A stretch of 64,000 bases of DNA from Pseudomonadales bacterium (GTDB lineage Bacteria; Pseudomonadota; Gammaproteobacteria; Pseudomonadales; Azotimanducaceae): contig JAJEIQ010000003.1 of NCBI GenBank assembly GCA_022827905.1, positions 17,959 to 81,958 on the forward strand. The letters are read 5' to 3'. Of this stretch, positions 8,086-16,511 are shown piece by piece. The notes under the pieces are model-generated. The model was given only the letters and a program-made list of their open reading frames with translations, was not told the DNA's origin and ran no database searches. Position numbers and translations under genes: made by a program. The first letter of the stretch is position 1. The number at the start of each line of letters is the position of its first letter.

Positions 8086-9633
8086 ATGAACATCGGCGAC
8101 ATTCCCGCCAAGTGGGCTAATCTTGACGCTGGCCGCCCGGCCTTGGTGGACATTCCCACCGGTCGGCGGCTGTCGTTTGGCGAGCTCGAGCAAGCGGTGC
8201 GCCGGCTGGCGAACGGCCTGCTCGGCTTGGGGCTGGCCAAGGGCGACCGGGTGGCGGTGCTGGCCAAGAACGGCATCGAGTACTTCGAGGTTTACTACGC
8301 CTGCGCCCGCGCCGGATTGATTGCCCAACCCTTGAACTGGCGGCTGGGCGTGCCGGAATTGGCCCGCATTCTTGAGGACGGCGAACCGTTGGCGCTGGTC
8401 ACCTCCACGGACTTCGATGCCGAGCGCCAGGCCCTTGAAGGCCAAGTCGAAATTCCCCATTGGCTACAATACGGCCCGGGCGGGGACGACTCCTTTGAAC
8501 GGCTCAAGGCCAGCGCAGACGATGCCAATCCCAAGACTGGGGCGGGTGGCGACGACCCGGTGCTCATCCTCTACACCGGCGGCACCACGGGCCTGTCCAA
8601 GGGAGCGCTGCACTCCCATCGCACCCTCACCATGGGCATGCTCAACCAGACAGTCGCCGAGCGCGTGGTGCCGAGCGACGTGTACATGCTCACCGGCCAG
8701 ATGTTCCACATTCCGGTCGCCTTGGCCATGAACTACATGGCGCACGGCTGCCCGGTGGTGCTGATGAACTTCGACGCGGCCGAGGCGCTCGAGATCATTC
8801 AGGCCGAGCGGGTGTCGGCGTTCCTCGGCATCACCACCATGCTCAACTGGATGATGGCAGTGGACGGCTTCGACTGTTACGACCTGTCGAGCCTGCGCAA
8901 CATCCAATACGGCGGCGGGCCGATGCCGGAAACCGTGGTCAAGGCGGCCTTGGACGCCTTCCCCTGCACCCTGATTCAGGGCTACGGCCAGACCGAAGGC
9001 ATGACCATGACCTTTCTCTCCCAGGAGGACCATGCCGCCGCCGTGTCGGGCAACCGCCCGGAGCGGCTTAACTCCTGCGGACGGGAAGGCTTCGTCACCC
9101 GCGCCCGGGTGGTCGATGCGGCGGGACGAGACGTGCCCAAGGATGGCCGTACGCCGGGTGAGATCGTCACTCAGTCCGAGGCCAACATGCTCGGCTATTG
9201 GCGCCAGCCGGACTTGACTGCCGAAACGCTGCGCGATGGCTGGATGTGGACTGGCGACGTGGCCACTTGGGATGAGGACAGCTACATTTTCATCGTCGAT
9301 CGGGCCAAGGACATGATCATTTCCGGCGGCGAGAACATCTACTCCACCCAGGTGGAAGCCGCCATTCACCAGCATCCGGGCGTTTTGGAGGCGGCGGTGA
9401 TCGGCGTGCCCGACGACGAATGGGGCGAGGCGGTGAAGGCGGTGGTGGTGATGAAGCCGGGCAAGCGCGCCACCGAGGGGGAGATCATCGATACCGCCCG
9501 CACGCATCTCGCCTCCTACCAGAAGCCGCGCAGCGTGGACTTCGTGGACAGCCTGCCCAAGGCCCCCACCGGCAAGATTCTCAAGCGCGACCTGCGCGAC
9601 CCCTATTGGCAGGCCCGGGGGCGTAAGGTCTGA
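8086..9633 (+). CDS. AMP-forming acyl-CoA ligase
   Basis: A 515-residue ANL-superfamily enzyme of normal length. The phosphate loop is ILYTGGTTGLSKGALHSH at about residues 161-178. It has the adenine-site motif GYGQTEGMT, the hinge region WMWTGDVATWDEDSYIFIVD followed by RAKDMIISGGENIYSTQVE, and the C-terminal catalytic lysine in PTGKILKRDLRD. It activates a carboxylic acid to its acyl-CoA through an acyl-adenylate. It lies just upstream of MaoC-type hydratases and a thiolase-like protein, so it probably primes the acid entering that degradation cassette. The side-chain specificity is unknown. Confidence 0.92.
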   Translation: MNIGDIPAKWANLDAGRPALVDIPTGRRLSFGELEQAVRRLANGLLGLGLAKGDRVAVLAKNGIEYFEVYYACARAGLIAQPLNWRLGVPELARILEDGEPLALVTSTDFDAERQALEGQVEIPHWLQYGPGGDDSFERLKASADDANPKTGAGGDDPVLILYTGGTTGLSKGALHSHRTLTMGMLNQTVAERVVPSDVYMLTGQMFHIPVALAMNYMAHGCPVVLMNFDAAEALEIIQAERVSAFLGITTMLNWMMAVDGFDCYDLSSLRNIQYGGGPMPETVVKAALDAFPCTLIQGYGQTEGMTMTFLSQEDHAAAVSGNRPERLNSCGREGFVTRARVVDAAGRDVPKDGRTPGEIVTQSEANMLGYWRQPDLTAETLRDGWMWTGDVATWDEDSYIFIVDRAKDMIISGGENIYSTQVEAAIHQHPGVLEAAVIGVPDDEWGEAVKAVVVMKPGKRATEGEIIDTARTHLASYQKPRSVDFVDSLPKAPTGKILKRDLRDPYWQARGRKV

Positions 9634-9637
9634 ACCT

Positions 9638-10090
9638 ATGGGCGTGCTTACTGCGGAACTCAAGGCCAACATAGGCAAGGCGGCGCCGCCAAGGACCGAG
9701 GTGGTCACCCGCCGCGACATCCGCAAGTACGCCATCGCCACCAACCAGCAGCAGCGCAAGTACCTTGATGGCGACGAAGCCCCGCCCCTGTACCATGTGG
9801 CGCTCTTCTGGGACGTGGTGGAACTCGATGAACTCACTCCAGACGGCGTTTCCGTCGATGCCCTGCTGCCCAAGTTCCCCTTGGAGAAGGCCATGGCGGG
9901 CGGCCTGAACATCACCTACCACGACCGCATTCGCCCGGGCGACGTGCTGGTGGGCGAGCGCACCCTGACCGACATTTACGAAAAGGAAGGCCGCTCGGGG
10001 CCGCTGATCTTCTACGAAGTGGTGCTCGAAGTGCGCCGTGAGGACGGCAGCCCGGTGATCACGGAAAAGACCACGAGGATCCTGCGATGA
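9638..10090 (+). CDS. MaoC-like hydratase, N-terminal-type hotdog subunit
   Basis: A 150-residue hotdog protein of the FAS1-like/MaoC_dehydrat_N type. It has the early segment TRRDIRKYAIATNQQQRKYLD and the central helix GGLNITYHDRIRPGDVLVGE, then TLTDIYEKEGRSGPLIFYE. This half usually lacks the catalytic Asp-His and pairs with a second hotdog subunit. That subunit is encoded immediately downstream with a 4-nt overlap (10087-10090). Together they should form a heteromeric enoyl-CoA hydratase, as ChsH1/ChsH2 do in steroid side-chain degradation. The gene starts 4 nt after the ligase stop. Confidence 0.8.
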   Translation: MGVLTAELKANIGKAAPPRTEVVTRRDIRKYAIATNQQQRKYLDGDEAPPLYHVALFWDVVELDELTPDGVSVDALLPKFPLEKAMAGGLNITYHDRIRPGDVLVGERTLTDIYEKEGRSGPLIFYEVVLEVRREDGSPVITEKTTRILR

Positions 10091-10506
10091 GCACAATGTC
10101 CATCGCGGCGTTGCAGCCGGGCGAAGAATTGCCCCCACAGAACCACAGCCCGGACAACGTTCAGCTTTTCTTCTACAACGCCGCGCTCTGGAACGCCCAC
10201 CGCATCCACTACGACCTGCCCTACGCCACCGACGTGGAAGGCTATCCGGGCTTGGTCATCGCCGGCCCCTTGTTGGGCGATTGGCTTGGCCAGTGCGTGG
10301 AGGCCTGGCTGGGAGAGGGCGGCGCGTTGCTCAATCTGGAGTATTCCAATCGCGGCGCTGCCTACATCGGCGAAACCCTCACCGTCGGCGGAACCGTGGA
10401 GGCGGTGAACGCCGCCAAGGGCGAAGTGACCTTGGCGCTGCACATCCGCAATGAAGCGGGCGATGTCATCACGCCGGGACGGGCCTTGGTCAGGCTGCAT
10501 GGCTGA
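10087..10506 (+). CDS. MaoC-like hydratase, catalytic hotdog subunit
   Basis: A 139-residue hotdog protein. NAALWNAHRIHYDLPYA at about residues 33-49 is the family's hydratase-2-type motif, with the Asn/His/Asp positions expected of an active hydratase, followed by EGYPGLVIAGPLLGDWL. It overlaps the upstream hotdog gene by 4 nt and the downstream thiolase-like gene by 8 nt, so the three are translationally coupled. It probably hydrates an alpha,beta-unsaturated acyl-CoA whose product is then cleaved by the thiolase-like protein. Confidence 0.82.
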   Translation: MSTMSIAALQPGEELPPQNHSPDNVQLFFYNAALWNAHRIHYDLPYATDVEGYPGLVIAGPLLGDWLGQCVEAWLGEGGALLNLEYSNRGAAYIGETLTVGGTVEAVNAAKGEVTLALHIRNEAGDVITPGRALVRLHG

Positions 10507-11674
10507 GGGCGGGTCAGTGCGCGGCAAGGTCGCCGTCATTGGCGTTGGCGACACCGAGGTGGGCAAGATCCCGGAACATAGCGCCACGGGCCTGTGCATC
10601 GATGCCGCCAAGCGGGCGCTGGACGATGCAGGGCTCACCAAGAACGACATCGACGGGCTGGTCACCTGCAACAGCATGGCCGAGCCGCATATGTACCACG
10701 CCGAAGCGATGGCGGAGCACTTGCAGATCTTTCCCAGCTACTGCGTCAGCGCCGGAGCAGGCGGCGGCACCACATTTGCGGTGCTCTACCAGGCGGCCTT
10801 GGCCATCATGCACGGGGTCTGCAATCGGGTGCTGATCAGCATGGCGGATAGCTTGCGCACTGGGCTCACGCGGGAGCAGGCCATGGTGATGCAGTCCTCT
10901 TCCGGCCATCCCCAATTCGAAACGCCTTACGGTGCGACGGTGCCCGGCTACTATGCCCTGATCGCCAACGCCTACATGCACCGATACGGCGTTACCGCGG
11001 AGCAGATGGCCGCGGTAGCGGTCACCGCCCGAGCCCATGCAGCGCTGCACCCCGGTGCCCAGATGCGCACGCCGCTGACCGTGGAGGACGTGCTGGCCAG
11101 CCGCATGATCGCCGACCCCCTGCGCCTGCTCGATTGCTCCTTGGTCTCCGATGGCGGCGCGGCGGTGGTGCTGGCCCGCGCCGAGGAGGCCGGCGACCGT
11201 CCGCACCCGCCGGTCTATCTGCTCGGTGCCGGGGAGGGGCATGGCCATGAACACATCAGCCAAGCCAGCGACCTGACCTCGTCCCATGCCCGCCAAGCCG
11301 GGGAGCGGGCCTACGCCATGGCCGGATTAGGCCCGCAGGATATTGATTTCATTGAACTCTATGATTGCTTTACGCCAGTGGTGCTGATTGAGTTGGAAGA
11401 CTTGGGCTTCTGCGGGCGAGGGGAGGCGGGCGCCTTTGTCGCCGAGGGGCACACGCGGCTGGGCGGCGCCCTGCCGATGAACACCCACGGCGGCCTGCTC
11501 TCGCACTCCCACCCCGGCAACCCCGGCGCGATGTTCGCGCTCACCGAAGCCGTGCGCCAATTGCGCGGCGAAGCGGGCGAACGTCAGGTGGCCGACGCGG
11601 AGGTGGCCTTGATCCACGCCCAGGGCGGCATCCTGTCGAGCCATTGCACCGCGATTCTGGGCCGGGACCGATGA
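10499..11674 (+). CDS. Thiolase-fold protein, Ltp2/SCP2-thiolase-like, lacking the nucleophile Cys
   Basis: A 391-residue thiolase-superfamily protein starting MAEGGSVRGKVAVIGVGDTE. ATG 10499 overlaps the MaoC stop by 8 nt and is preferred over 10451, which lies deep in the previous gene. At the place where thiolases have a C-x-S-G nucleophile it reads VSAGAGGGTTFA, so the cysteine appears to be replaced. It keeps the C-terminal NTHGGLLSHSHPGNPGA and a tyrosine motif ELYDCFTPV. This pattern matches lipid-transfer-protein-type retro-aldolases such as Ltp2, which need a DUF35 partner; a DUF35 gene follows directly with a 4-nt overlap. A retro-aldol cleavage role is inferred, not proven. Confidence 0.8.
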   Translation: MAEGGSVRGKVAVIGVGDTEVGKIPEHSATGLCIDAAKRALDDAGLTKNDIDGLVTCNSMAEPHMYHAEAMAEHLQIFPSYCVSAGAGGGTTFAVLYQAALAIMHGVCNRVLISMADSLRTGLTREQAMVMQSSSGHPQFETPYGATVPGYYALIANAYMHRYGVTAEQMAAVAVTARAHAALHPGAQMRTPLTVEDVLASRMIADPLRLLDCSLVSDGGAAVVLARAEEAGDRPHPPVYLLGAGEGHGHEHISQASDLTSSHARQAGERAYAMAGLGPQDIDFIELYDCFTPVVLIELEDLGFCGRGEAGAFVAEGHTRLGGALPMNTHGGLLSHSHPGNPGAMFALTEAVRQLRGEAGERQVADAEVALIHAQGGILSSHCTAILGRDR

Positions 11675-12075
11675 ACGGCAAGCCCCTGCCGCCGATCAAC
11701 CCTGCCAGCCAGCCCTTTTGGGACGCCTGCGCCCAAGGCCGCCTGCTGCTGCAGCGCTGCGGTGACTGCGGCCACTTGCAGTTCTACCCACGCCTGTTGT
11801 GCGCCGCCTGCGGCAGCCGCAACCTGGAATGGGCACAGGCCTCGGGCCGCGGCACGGTGAAGACCTTTACCATCATCCGGCGCGCCGTCAGCGCCGCCTT
11901 CGAGCCGGACGCGCCCTACGCGGTGGCGCTGGTTGAACTCGAGGAGGGACCGACCCTGATGAGCAACATCATCGGCTGTGATCCGGCCAGCGTCGCCATC
12001 GGCCTGCCGGTTCGAGTCGCCTTCGAGGGGCGGGGGGAGGGCATCGCCGTGCCCCAGTTTGAGCCCGCCGCCTAA
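11671..12075 (+). CDS. Zn-ribbon/OB-fold protein (DUF35)
   Basis: A 134-residue DUF35 protein. An N-terminal helix FWDACAQGRLLLQRC leads into a rubredoxin-like Zn ribbon with CxxC in CGDCGHLQF and CAACGS in the second half (residues about 26-50), then an OB-fold containing GTVKTFTIIRRA and PYAVALVELEEGPTLMSNI. The start ATG 11671 overlaps the thiolase stop (ATGA). DUF35 proteins bind and activate thiolase-fold partners; in steroid side-chain catabolism the DUF35 domain of ChsH2 activates the Ltp2 aldolase. Here the same parts appear as separate genes. Confidence 0.88.
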   Translation: MNGKPLPPINPASQPFWDACAQGRLLLQRCGDCGHLQFYPRLLCAACGSRNLEWAQASGRGTVKTFTIIRRAVSAAFEPDAPYAVALVELEEGPTLMSNIIGCDPASVAIGLPVRVAFEGRGEGIAVPQFEPAA

Positions 12076-12107
12076 GCCCATTCAAAACACAGGAGACCAG
12101 TCAGCCC

Positions 12108-12587
12108 ATGGATCGCACCGTTCAACTCGCCCAAGCCCGCTTCGTTATCGAGGAGATCATGTTCCGCTATGCGGAACGGCTCGATGCGGGTGACTTGGAA
12201 GGCCTTTCCGCCCTATTCGCCCGAGGCAGCATCAAGCCTGCGGTGGGAGAACCCGTGAAGGGTGCCGAAGAGGTCCTCAAGCTCTATTCCACCGTGGTCA
12301 AGTTCTACGACGCGGACGAAAACCCCGTTCCCTACCAACGCGGCCAATGCACCCCGCGCACCCGCCACCTAACCACCAACCTGATCTTCGATTTCGACAA
12401 CGCGGTCAAGGCGGCGACGGTGCGCAGCGTTTTCACCGTCTATCAAACTCTAGCTGGCCGCAATGAAATCGTCGCGGGTGGACGCTACGTCGACCGGTTC
12501 GTGCGCACCCTGCAAGGTTGGCACCTCGATGAACGGCAGATCATCATCGACAACGCGGGTGACATGAGCAGGCATTTGAATGACTGA
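12108..12587 (+). CDS. SnoaL-like/NTF2-fold protein
   Basis: A 159-residue protein of the NTF2-like (SnoaL_4) type. It has an early helix ARFVIEEIMFRYAERLDAGDL and LEGLSALFARGSIKP, a conserved middle RTRHLTTNLIFDFDN, and AAGGRYVDRFVRTLQGWHLD in the last strands. NTF2-fold proteins in catabolic operons serve as isomerases, lyases or hydratase-like enzymes, so the reaction cannot be fixed. AGGAG lies upstream of the ATG. It overlaps the following hydratase gene by 8 nt. Confidence 0.75.
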   Translation: MDRTVQLAQARFVIEEIMFRYAERLDAGDLEGLSALFARGSIKPAVGEPVKGAEEVLKLYSTVVKFYDADENPVPYQRGQCTPRTRHLTTNLIFDFDNAVKAATVRSVFTVYQTLAGRNEIVAGGRYVDRFVRTLQGWHLDERQIIIDNAGDMSRHLND

Positions 12588-13305
12588 GTCCATGGACGGG
12601 AAGCAGGGTTTGGCCAGCGACATGGCCGCGGCCATCCGCGATGGGAAGACGCTCCCAAGGATGCCCGCAGACCTAGGCATCGACGAGGCCTACGAACTGC
12701 AAAAGGCGGTGGTCGCGGCCGTGTCCGGTGGCTCGGTGGCGGGCCTCAAAGCGGGCCTCACCGCCGCCGCGGCGCAAGCCCAGTTCGGGGTCACCCATCC
12801 CCTCATCGGCAGCCTTTACGAGCAGGGCCGCAGGCTCCCCGGCGTCTCATTCCCCGGTGCACCGGGCGTCATGCTGGAGTGCGAAATCGGCGTTGTGATC
12901 GACGCCCAAGGCTCACCCAAGGCGGCCGGCCCGGTCATCGAAGTGCCGCGCATGGCCTTTGCGACTCCGCAGGACGCCAACGGCGTCAACCTGCTCGCCT
13001 GCAACATCGCCGCCGACCGCTACATCGCCGGCGCCCAGTTGCCGATGCTGGAATCCTACGAAGACATTGAAGCGCGTCTCATCCGAGACGGCGAAACCGT
13101 CAGCGCCGCGCCCGCCACGGAGGCATTGGGCGGACCGGGCCCGGCATTGGAGTGGATGCTAGATGAAGCCCGGCGGCGCGGACTTCCCATCCAGGACGGC
13201 ATGCTGCTGATCACCGGCGCGATCGGCGGCATCCACCCAGCCAAGCCGGGCAGCTACCGCGCGGACTACGGCGCTTTGGGAAGCGTTGAATTCACTGTTA
13301 CCTGA
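12580..13305 (+). CDS. 2-keto-4-pentenoate hydratase-like protein (FAH family)
   Basis: A 241-residue member of the fumarylacetoacetate-hydrolase/MhpD family. The metal-binding region is visible as FPGAPGVMLECEIGVVI with the paired acidic residues, and the C-terminal part has GMLLITGAIGGIHPAKPGSY, typical of the hydratase branch. Such enzymes add water to 2-hydroxypenta-2,4-dienoate in meta-cleavage pathways. It ends the catabolic run; the next gene is 168 bp away and unrelated. The exact substrate is inferred from the family only. Confidence 0.8.
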   Translation: MTESMDGKQGLASDMAAAIRDGKTLPRMPADLGIDEAYELQKAVVAAVSGGSVAGLKAGLTAAAAQAQFGVTHPLIGSLYEQGRRLPGVSFPGAPGVMLECEIGVVIDAQGSPKAAGPVIEVPRMAFATPQDANGVNLLACNIAADRYIAGAQLPMLESYEDIEARLIRDGETVSAAPATEALGGPGPALEWMLDEARRRGLPIQDGMLLITGAIGGIHPAKPGSYRADYGALGSVEFTVT

Positions 13306-13472
13306 TGTGAACCGATTCCGCCGGAGCGGATTGTGGAGTGATCTCCCACAAGTTGCCGGGCCGATTTCCCAAGAAACTAGAGAGATTTCCTACAGACGGG
13401 CTCTTGCCGAGGCTTTAGCTTCTTGCCTTTGCAGGCGACCAACTGTCGCCCGCAGTCGCAAGGAGAACTCTG

Positions 13473-14558
13473 ATGGCGAAGCCTGTAATGACAGGCGGCG
13501 TCCGGCAGCCCGGGCGGGACCCGGTTTACAAGGACATATACGGTCACGCCTTCATGGTAGCCGAACTGCTGCGTTTGCTGCTCGCTCAAAGCTCGGCGGG
13601 CATGGCCTTGCTCGCGGCCTTGGACCTGTCTTCACTGGAGAGGGAGGCCGAGCAGTCGGTGTCCAAGCGGCACCGCTCCGGTGCCCGCGACATGGTTTGG
13701 CGGGTGAAGCTGAGTTCACCCGACGGCGGCGAATGGCTGCGCCTATTCCTGTTCCTGGAGTTCCAGTCCGACGTGGACTTTCTCATGCCGCTGCGGGTGC
13801 GCACCTACTTCGATGACTTCCAGATGGAACTTTGGCGCGGCAAGCGTTTTGGCGCCAACAGCCGCCTGCAGCCCGCGTTGGCGATCGTAGTGCATGCAGG
13901 CCAGTCGAAGTGGCGCGCAGCGCAAAGGGTGGCGGAACTCGTCGCGCCGGAACCGTTGGACATGGGGAAGGGCGAAGCCGAACCGGACATAAGTCCCGGC
14001 GCCCTGTTCGCTGGCGACGGCTACCTGCTGCTGGACAGCGGGCAGTTGACGCCGGACGATGGACACGAACACAATGCGGCATGGCTGCTGGCCGCGTTTG
14101 AAAACCCATCGCCGGAGCATCTGGCGGCTTGGATTGCGGCGTTGCGCAAGCGGCTCGCCGCGCCAGAACTCAAGGCACTGCAGGAAACCATCCTGCGCTG
14201 GGCGGACTGGGTGGTGCGGCAACGAATCGGATTGGACATGGGAGTGAGTGACATGGCGCAGGTAGACGCGCTGCAAGCGGAGGGCGAACTGGAGGATTAC
14301 ATGGAGGCCCGCCGCCGGGCGTGGATGGAGGAGTACCGTGAGGAACGGCGCCAGGAGAGGCGTGACGAGGTTTTTCGGGACAGTCGGCTATTGCTGGCTG
14401 GTCTGGCCACCCGTCGGTTTGGCCCCCAGGTCGGCCAGCGCCTCGCAGAATTGGAGACTGATGTAGATGACCAAGCCCGCTTTGAAATGGTCTGTCGTCT
14501 GATCCTCGACTCCGCCAATGGAGACGAACTACTGAGGAGCCTTGATGCGGGAGGTTGA
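13473..14558 (+). CDS. Rpn/YhgA-family PD-(D/E)XK nuclease (putative transposase)
   Basis: A 361-residue protein with the Rpn (PDDEXK_nuclease transposase-like) layout. DPVYKDIYGHAFMVAELLR lies near the N-terminus. Asp73 is in ARDMVWRVKL, followed by EWLRLFLFLEFQSDVDF with the E96-x-Q98 pair that replaces E-x-K in this family. The C-terminal third is rich in charged residues (MEEYREERRQERRDE). Rpn proteins are recombination-promoting DNA endonucleases. AAGGAG precedes the ATG. It stands alone between the catabolic island and another nuclease-like gene. Confidence 0.8.
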   Translation: MAKPVMTGGVRQPGRDPVYKDIYGHAFMVAELLRLLLAQSSAGMALLAALDLSSLEREAEQSVSKRHRSGARDMVWRVKLSSPDGGEWLRLFLFLEFQSDVDFLMPLRVRTYFDDFQMELWRGKRFGANSRLQPALAIVVHAGQSKWRAAQRVAELVAPEPLDMGKGEAEPDISPGALFAGDGYLLLDSGQLTPDDGHEHNAAWLLAAFENPSPEHLAAWIAALRKRLAAPELKALQETILRWADWVVRQRIGLDMGVSDMAQVDALQAEGELEDYMEARRRAWMEEYREERRQERRDEVFRDSRLLLAGLATRRFGPQVGQRLAELETDVDDQARFEMVCRLILDSANGDELLRSLDAGG

Positions 14559-14645
14559 GCTTCAGGATTCCCAGATCCGCGCAAAGTCGGTCAACAGCTG
14601 GATGCTATAGCGTCAGGCTAATCGGCCATCCATGAGGGTTGCGAT

Positions 14646-15359
14646 ATGGCAGAGGTGATGGCAGTTGAGTCGATGGTCGAGGCCGAGTGGATTCTGGAGG
14701 GGGGCTACTGGACCAAGCTTCGGTTCCCTTTCCAGCTAGCCAATGGGAGCTGGAGTGACATCGACGTTCTTTCATACCAACCCGAAAAGAAGCACTTGGT
14801 CATTTCGGAAGTGAAGGTCCGAGGTCCCAAGCAATGGGTTGGGGCCTACACAGAGGATACGAAGCAGAACTACGGAAGTATCCTTGATTACGACGGAAAC
14901 AACTATTTCTCGTTAATTCGGCACTTGCCAAGGTGTTGCGAGGATGGCGTGGTTTTCGATAGCTTCGCACGTTCGGTCAAGCGCCTGACCTTCCAGCTAG
15001 TCTCGAACTACGTCATTGACGGGTTGCTCAAAGCCGAGGCGGAACAGGAGGTGGCTGATGCCATCAAGGAGTCGCCGGATGTGCCGCCCATCAAAGTGGA
15101 TGTCGTGCTCGAAAGTACGCTTGAAGTTATGGCACGAGTCATCAAGAAGGAGCGCACATGCAACCAAGGGCGCAGGTACGGTCATCCTCTGCTCGACATG
15201 GCAAGGGAACTAAACAGATACCTTGAGCCGACGATCAGATATGCTGGCAGGGGAAGCGCGAAGACCGACGCTGTCAAAAAGCAGGCGCTTTGGCCGCTTT
15301 GGGATGCGCTTGAATCGGGAAGGCCGTTCGCGGTCGTTGGCGATCGCCCTGCAGAGTAG
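14646..15359 (+). CDS. Unknown protein with a PD-(D/E)XK nuclease-like motif
   Basis: This 237-residue protein has the motif WSDIDVLSYQPEKKHLVIS followed by EVKVRG (residues about 36-60). Asp38 or Asp40, Glu55 and Lys57 fit the D...E-x-K signature of restriction-type nucleases. The rest is unrecognised and ends near the only notable feature, a basic stretch IKKERTCNQGRRYGHPLLD. Its base composition is visibly more AT-rich than its neighbours, which suggests recent acquisition. It lies 88 bp after the Rpn nuclease gene. Nuclease activity is inferred from the motif only. Confidence 0.55.
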   Translation: MAEVMAVESMVEAEWILEGGYWTKLRFPFQLANGSWSDIDVLSYQPEKKHLVISEVKVRGPKQWVGAYTEDTKQNYGSILDYDGNNYFSLIRHLPRCCEDGVVFDSFARSVKRLTFQLVSNYVIDGLLKAEAEQEVADAIKESPDVPPIKVDVVLESTLEVMARVIKKERTCNQGRRYGHPLLDMARELNRYLEPTIRYAGRGSAKTDAVKKQALWPLWDALESGRPFAVVGDRPAE

Positions 15360-15602
15360 GCTATGACGGCTGTGGCGGACTCCCTAACGAGCTCGCCGCA
15401 TGCGCGTTGCGGGGCCGGGAAAGGACTCTTGTATGCCCGCCCAACCCGCCAGAAAGCCGATTCCGAGGTGACATCGCGATTGTGATGGGCCAAGGGCATC
15501 CGCTTGGTGGCCTATGTTCATCGTCCATCCCCGTAGCCCACGTTTGGGCGAGCGCCGAATAGCCGCAGTAGTATGCGGCGCACCAAAACAAGGAGCATCC
15601 GC

Positions 15603-16505
15603 ATGACTCAAGCGCCCGAAAGTGTCCATCAGCCCTTTGAAGTGTTGCCTGCTGCAGACGGAGCCGTTGCCGGGCCGGTCCGCAGCCCGCGCAACATTGA
15701 GCAATCCCTGCCCAATTCGATACATAACGACGAGGTGGCCCAGAAGCTTGGGCTGCGCGGCGGCACCGTGGCCGGGTCGCTGCACATGGAACAGTTTCCG
15801 CCGCTTCTCGTTTCGTTGTTCGGCCCGCGGTGGTGGTCGGAAGGGGGCCTCTCCCTGTACTTCAAGTACGCGACGACGGATCGGGAGGCCGTGCAGTGCT
15901 TTTCCAAGCGGCCTGGTTCCGGGAATTGCGGGGGCCAAGTGCGGGTTTGGATGGACACGGAAGATGGACGCCGAGTCGCCGAAGGCACGGCTTGGACCGG
16001 GCGGACTCCCGCTCCCACGCCTTTGGCGGAGCGTATCGCCAGCGTGCCGCCGCCGCAGGATCTGCGGATATTCCGGGACTTTGGCATAGGTCGGGAAATG
16101 GCGGGCATCCCGGTGCGTGTGGCGGACGAGGCTCTTGCACGCCGACTTGGCGTGATCGTGGAGCCCCTAGAGGAATACGTCGAGTCGGACCGGTACGGCG
16201 AACGGGTGCTGCCGCCGAGCATGCTGGTGCAGGCGCTGACGGCCTATCACACCACCATGCTGCAGGGCTGGCCTGATCTAGGCGTTGGCCTCTACGGCGC
16301 CATCGAGATCGAGCACCTTGCGGGCCCCTGCTTCGTGGAGCACGACTACGAGGTGCGGGGGCAGGTGCTCGCTGTGGGCGAGACACCGAAGACGGAATAC
16401 ATCTGGTACGAGAGCGTCCTCTCGGAGCCTTCCGGCGGCGAGGACCGGGCTCGGATGCTGATGATGCTGCGCTTCATGAAGGACTCAAGCCCGGCATGGC
16501 AGTGA
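15603..16505 (+). CDS. Hotdog-fold protein, MaoC-like
   Basis: This 300-residue protein has a double-hotdog appearance. The first half carries NSIHNDEVAQKLGLRGGTVAG followed by SLHMEQFPPLLV, which resembles the hydratase motif N-x-x-H-x-D...GxxGxxAxG of MaoC-like enzymes. The second half repeats the pattern around VLPPSMLVQALTAYH. AAGGAG lies just upstream of ATG 15603, which is preferred over 15573. It is convergent with the VOC gene (7 bp between stops). It is probably an acyl-CoA hydratase-like or thioester-binding protein; the substrate is unknown. Confidence 0.6.
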   Translation: MTQAPESVHQPFEVLPAADGAVAGPVRSPRNIEQSLPNSIHNDEVAQKLGLRGGTVAGSLHMEQFPPLLVSLFGPRWWSEGGLSLYFKYATTDREAVQCFSKRPGSGNCGGQVRVWMDTEDGRRVAEGTAWTGRTPAPTPLAERIASVPPPQDLRIFRDFGIGREMAGIPVRVADEALARRLGVIVEPLEEYVESDRYGERVLPPSMLVQALTAYHTTMLQGWPDLGVGLYGAIEIEHLAGPCFVEHDYEVRGQVLAVGETPKTEYIWYESVLSEPSGGEDRARMLMMLRFMKDSSPAWQ

Positions 16506-16511
16506 TTGCAG

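Noticed and set aside
8464..9915. Minus-strand frame opposite the acyl-CoA ligase
   Set aside because: No motif and fully antisense to a well-supported enzyme.
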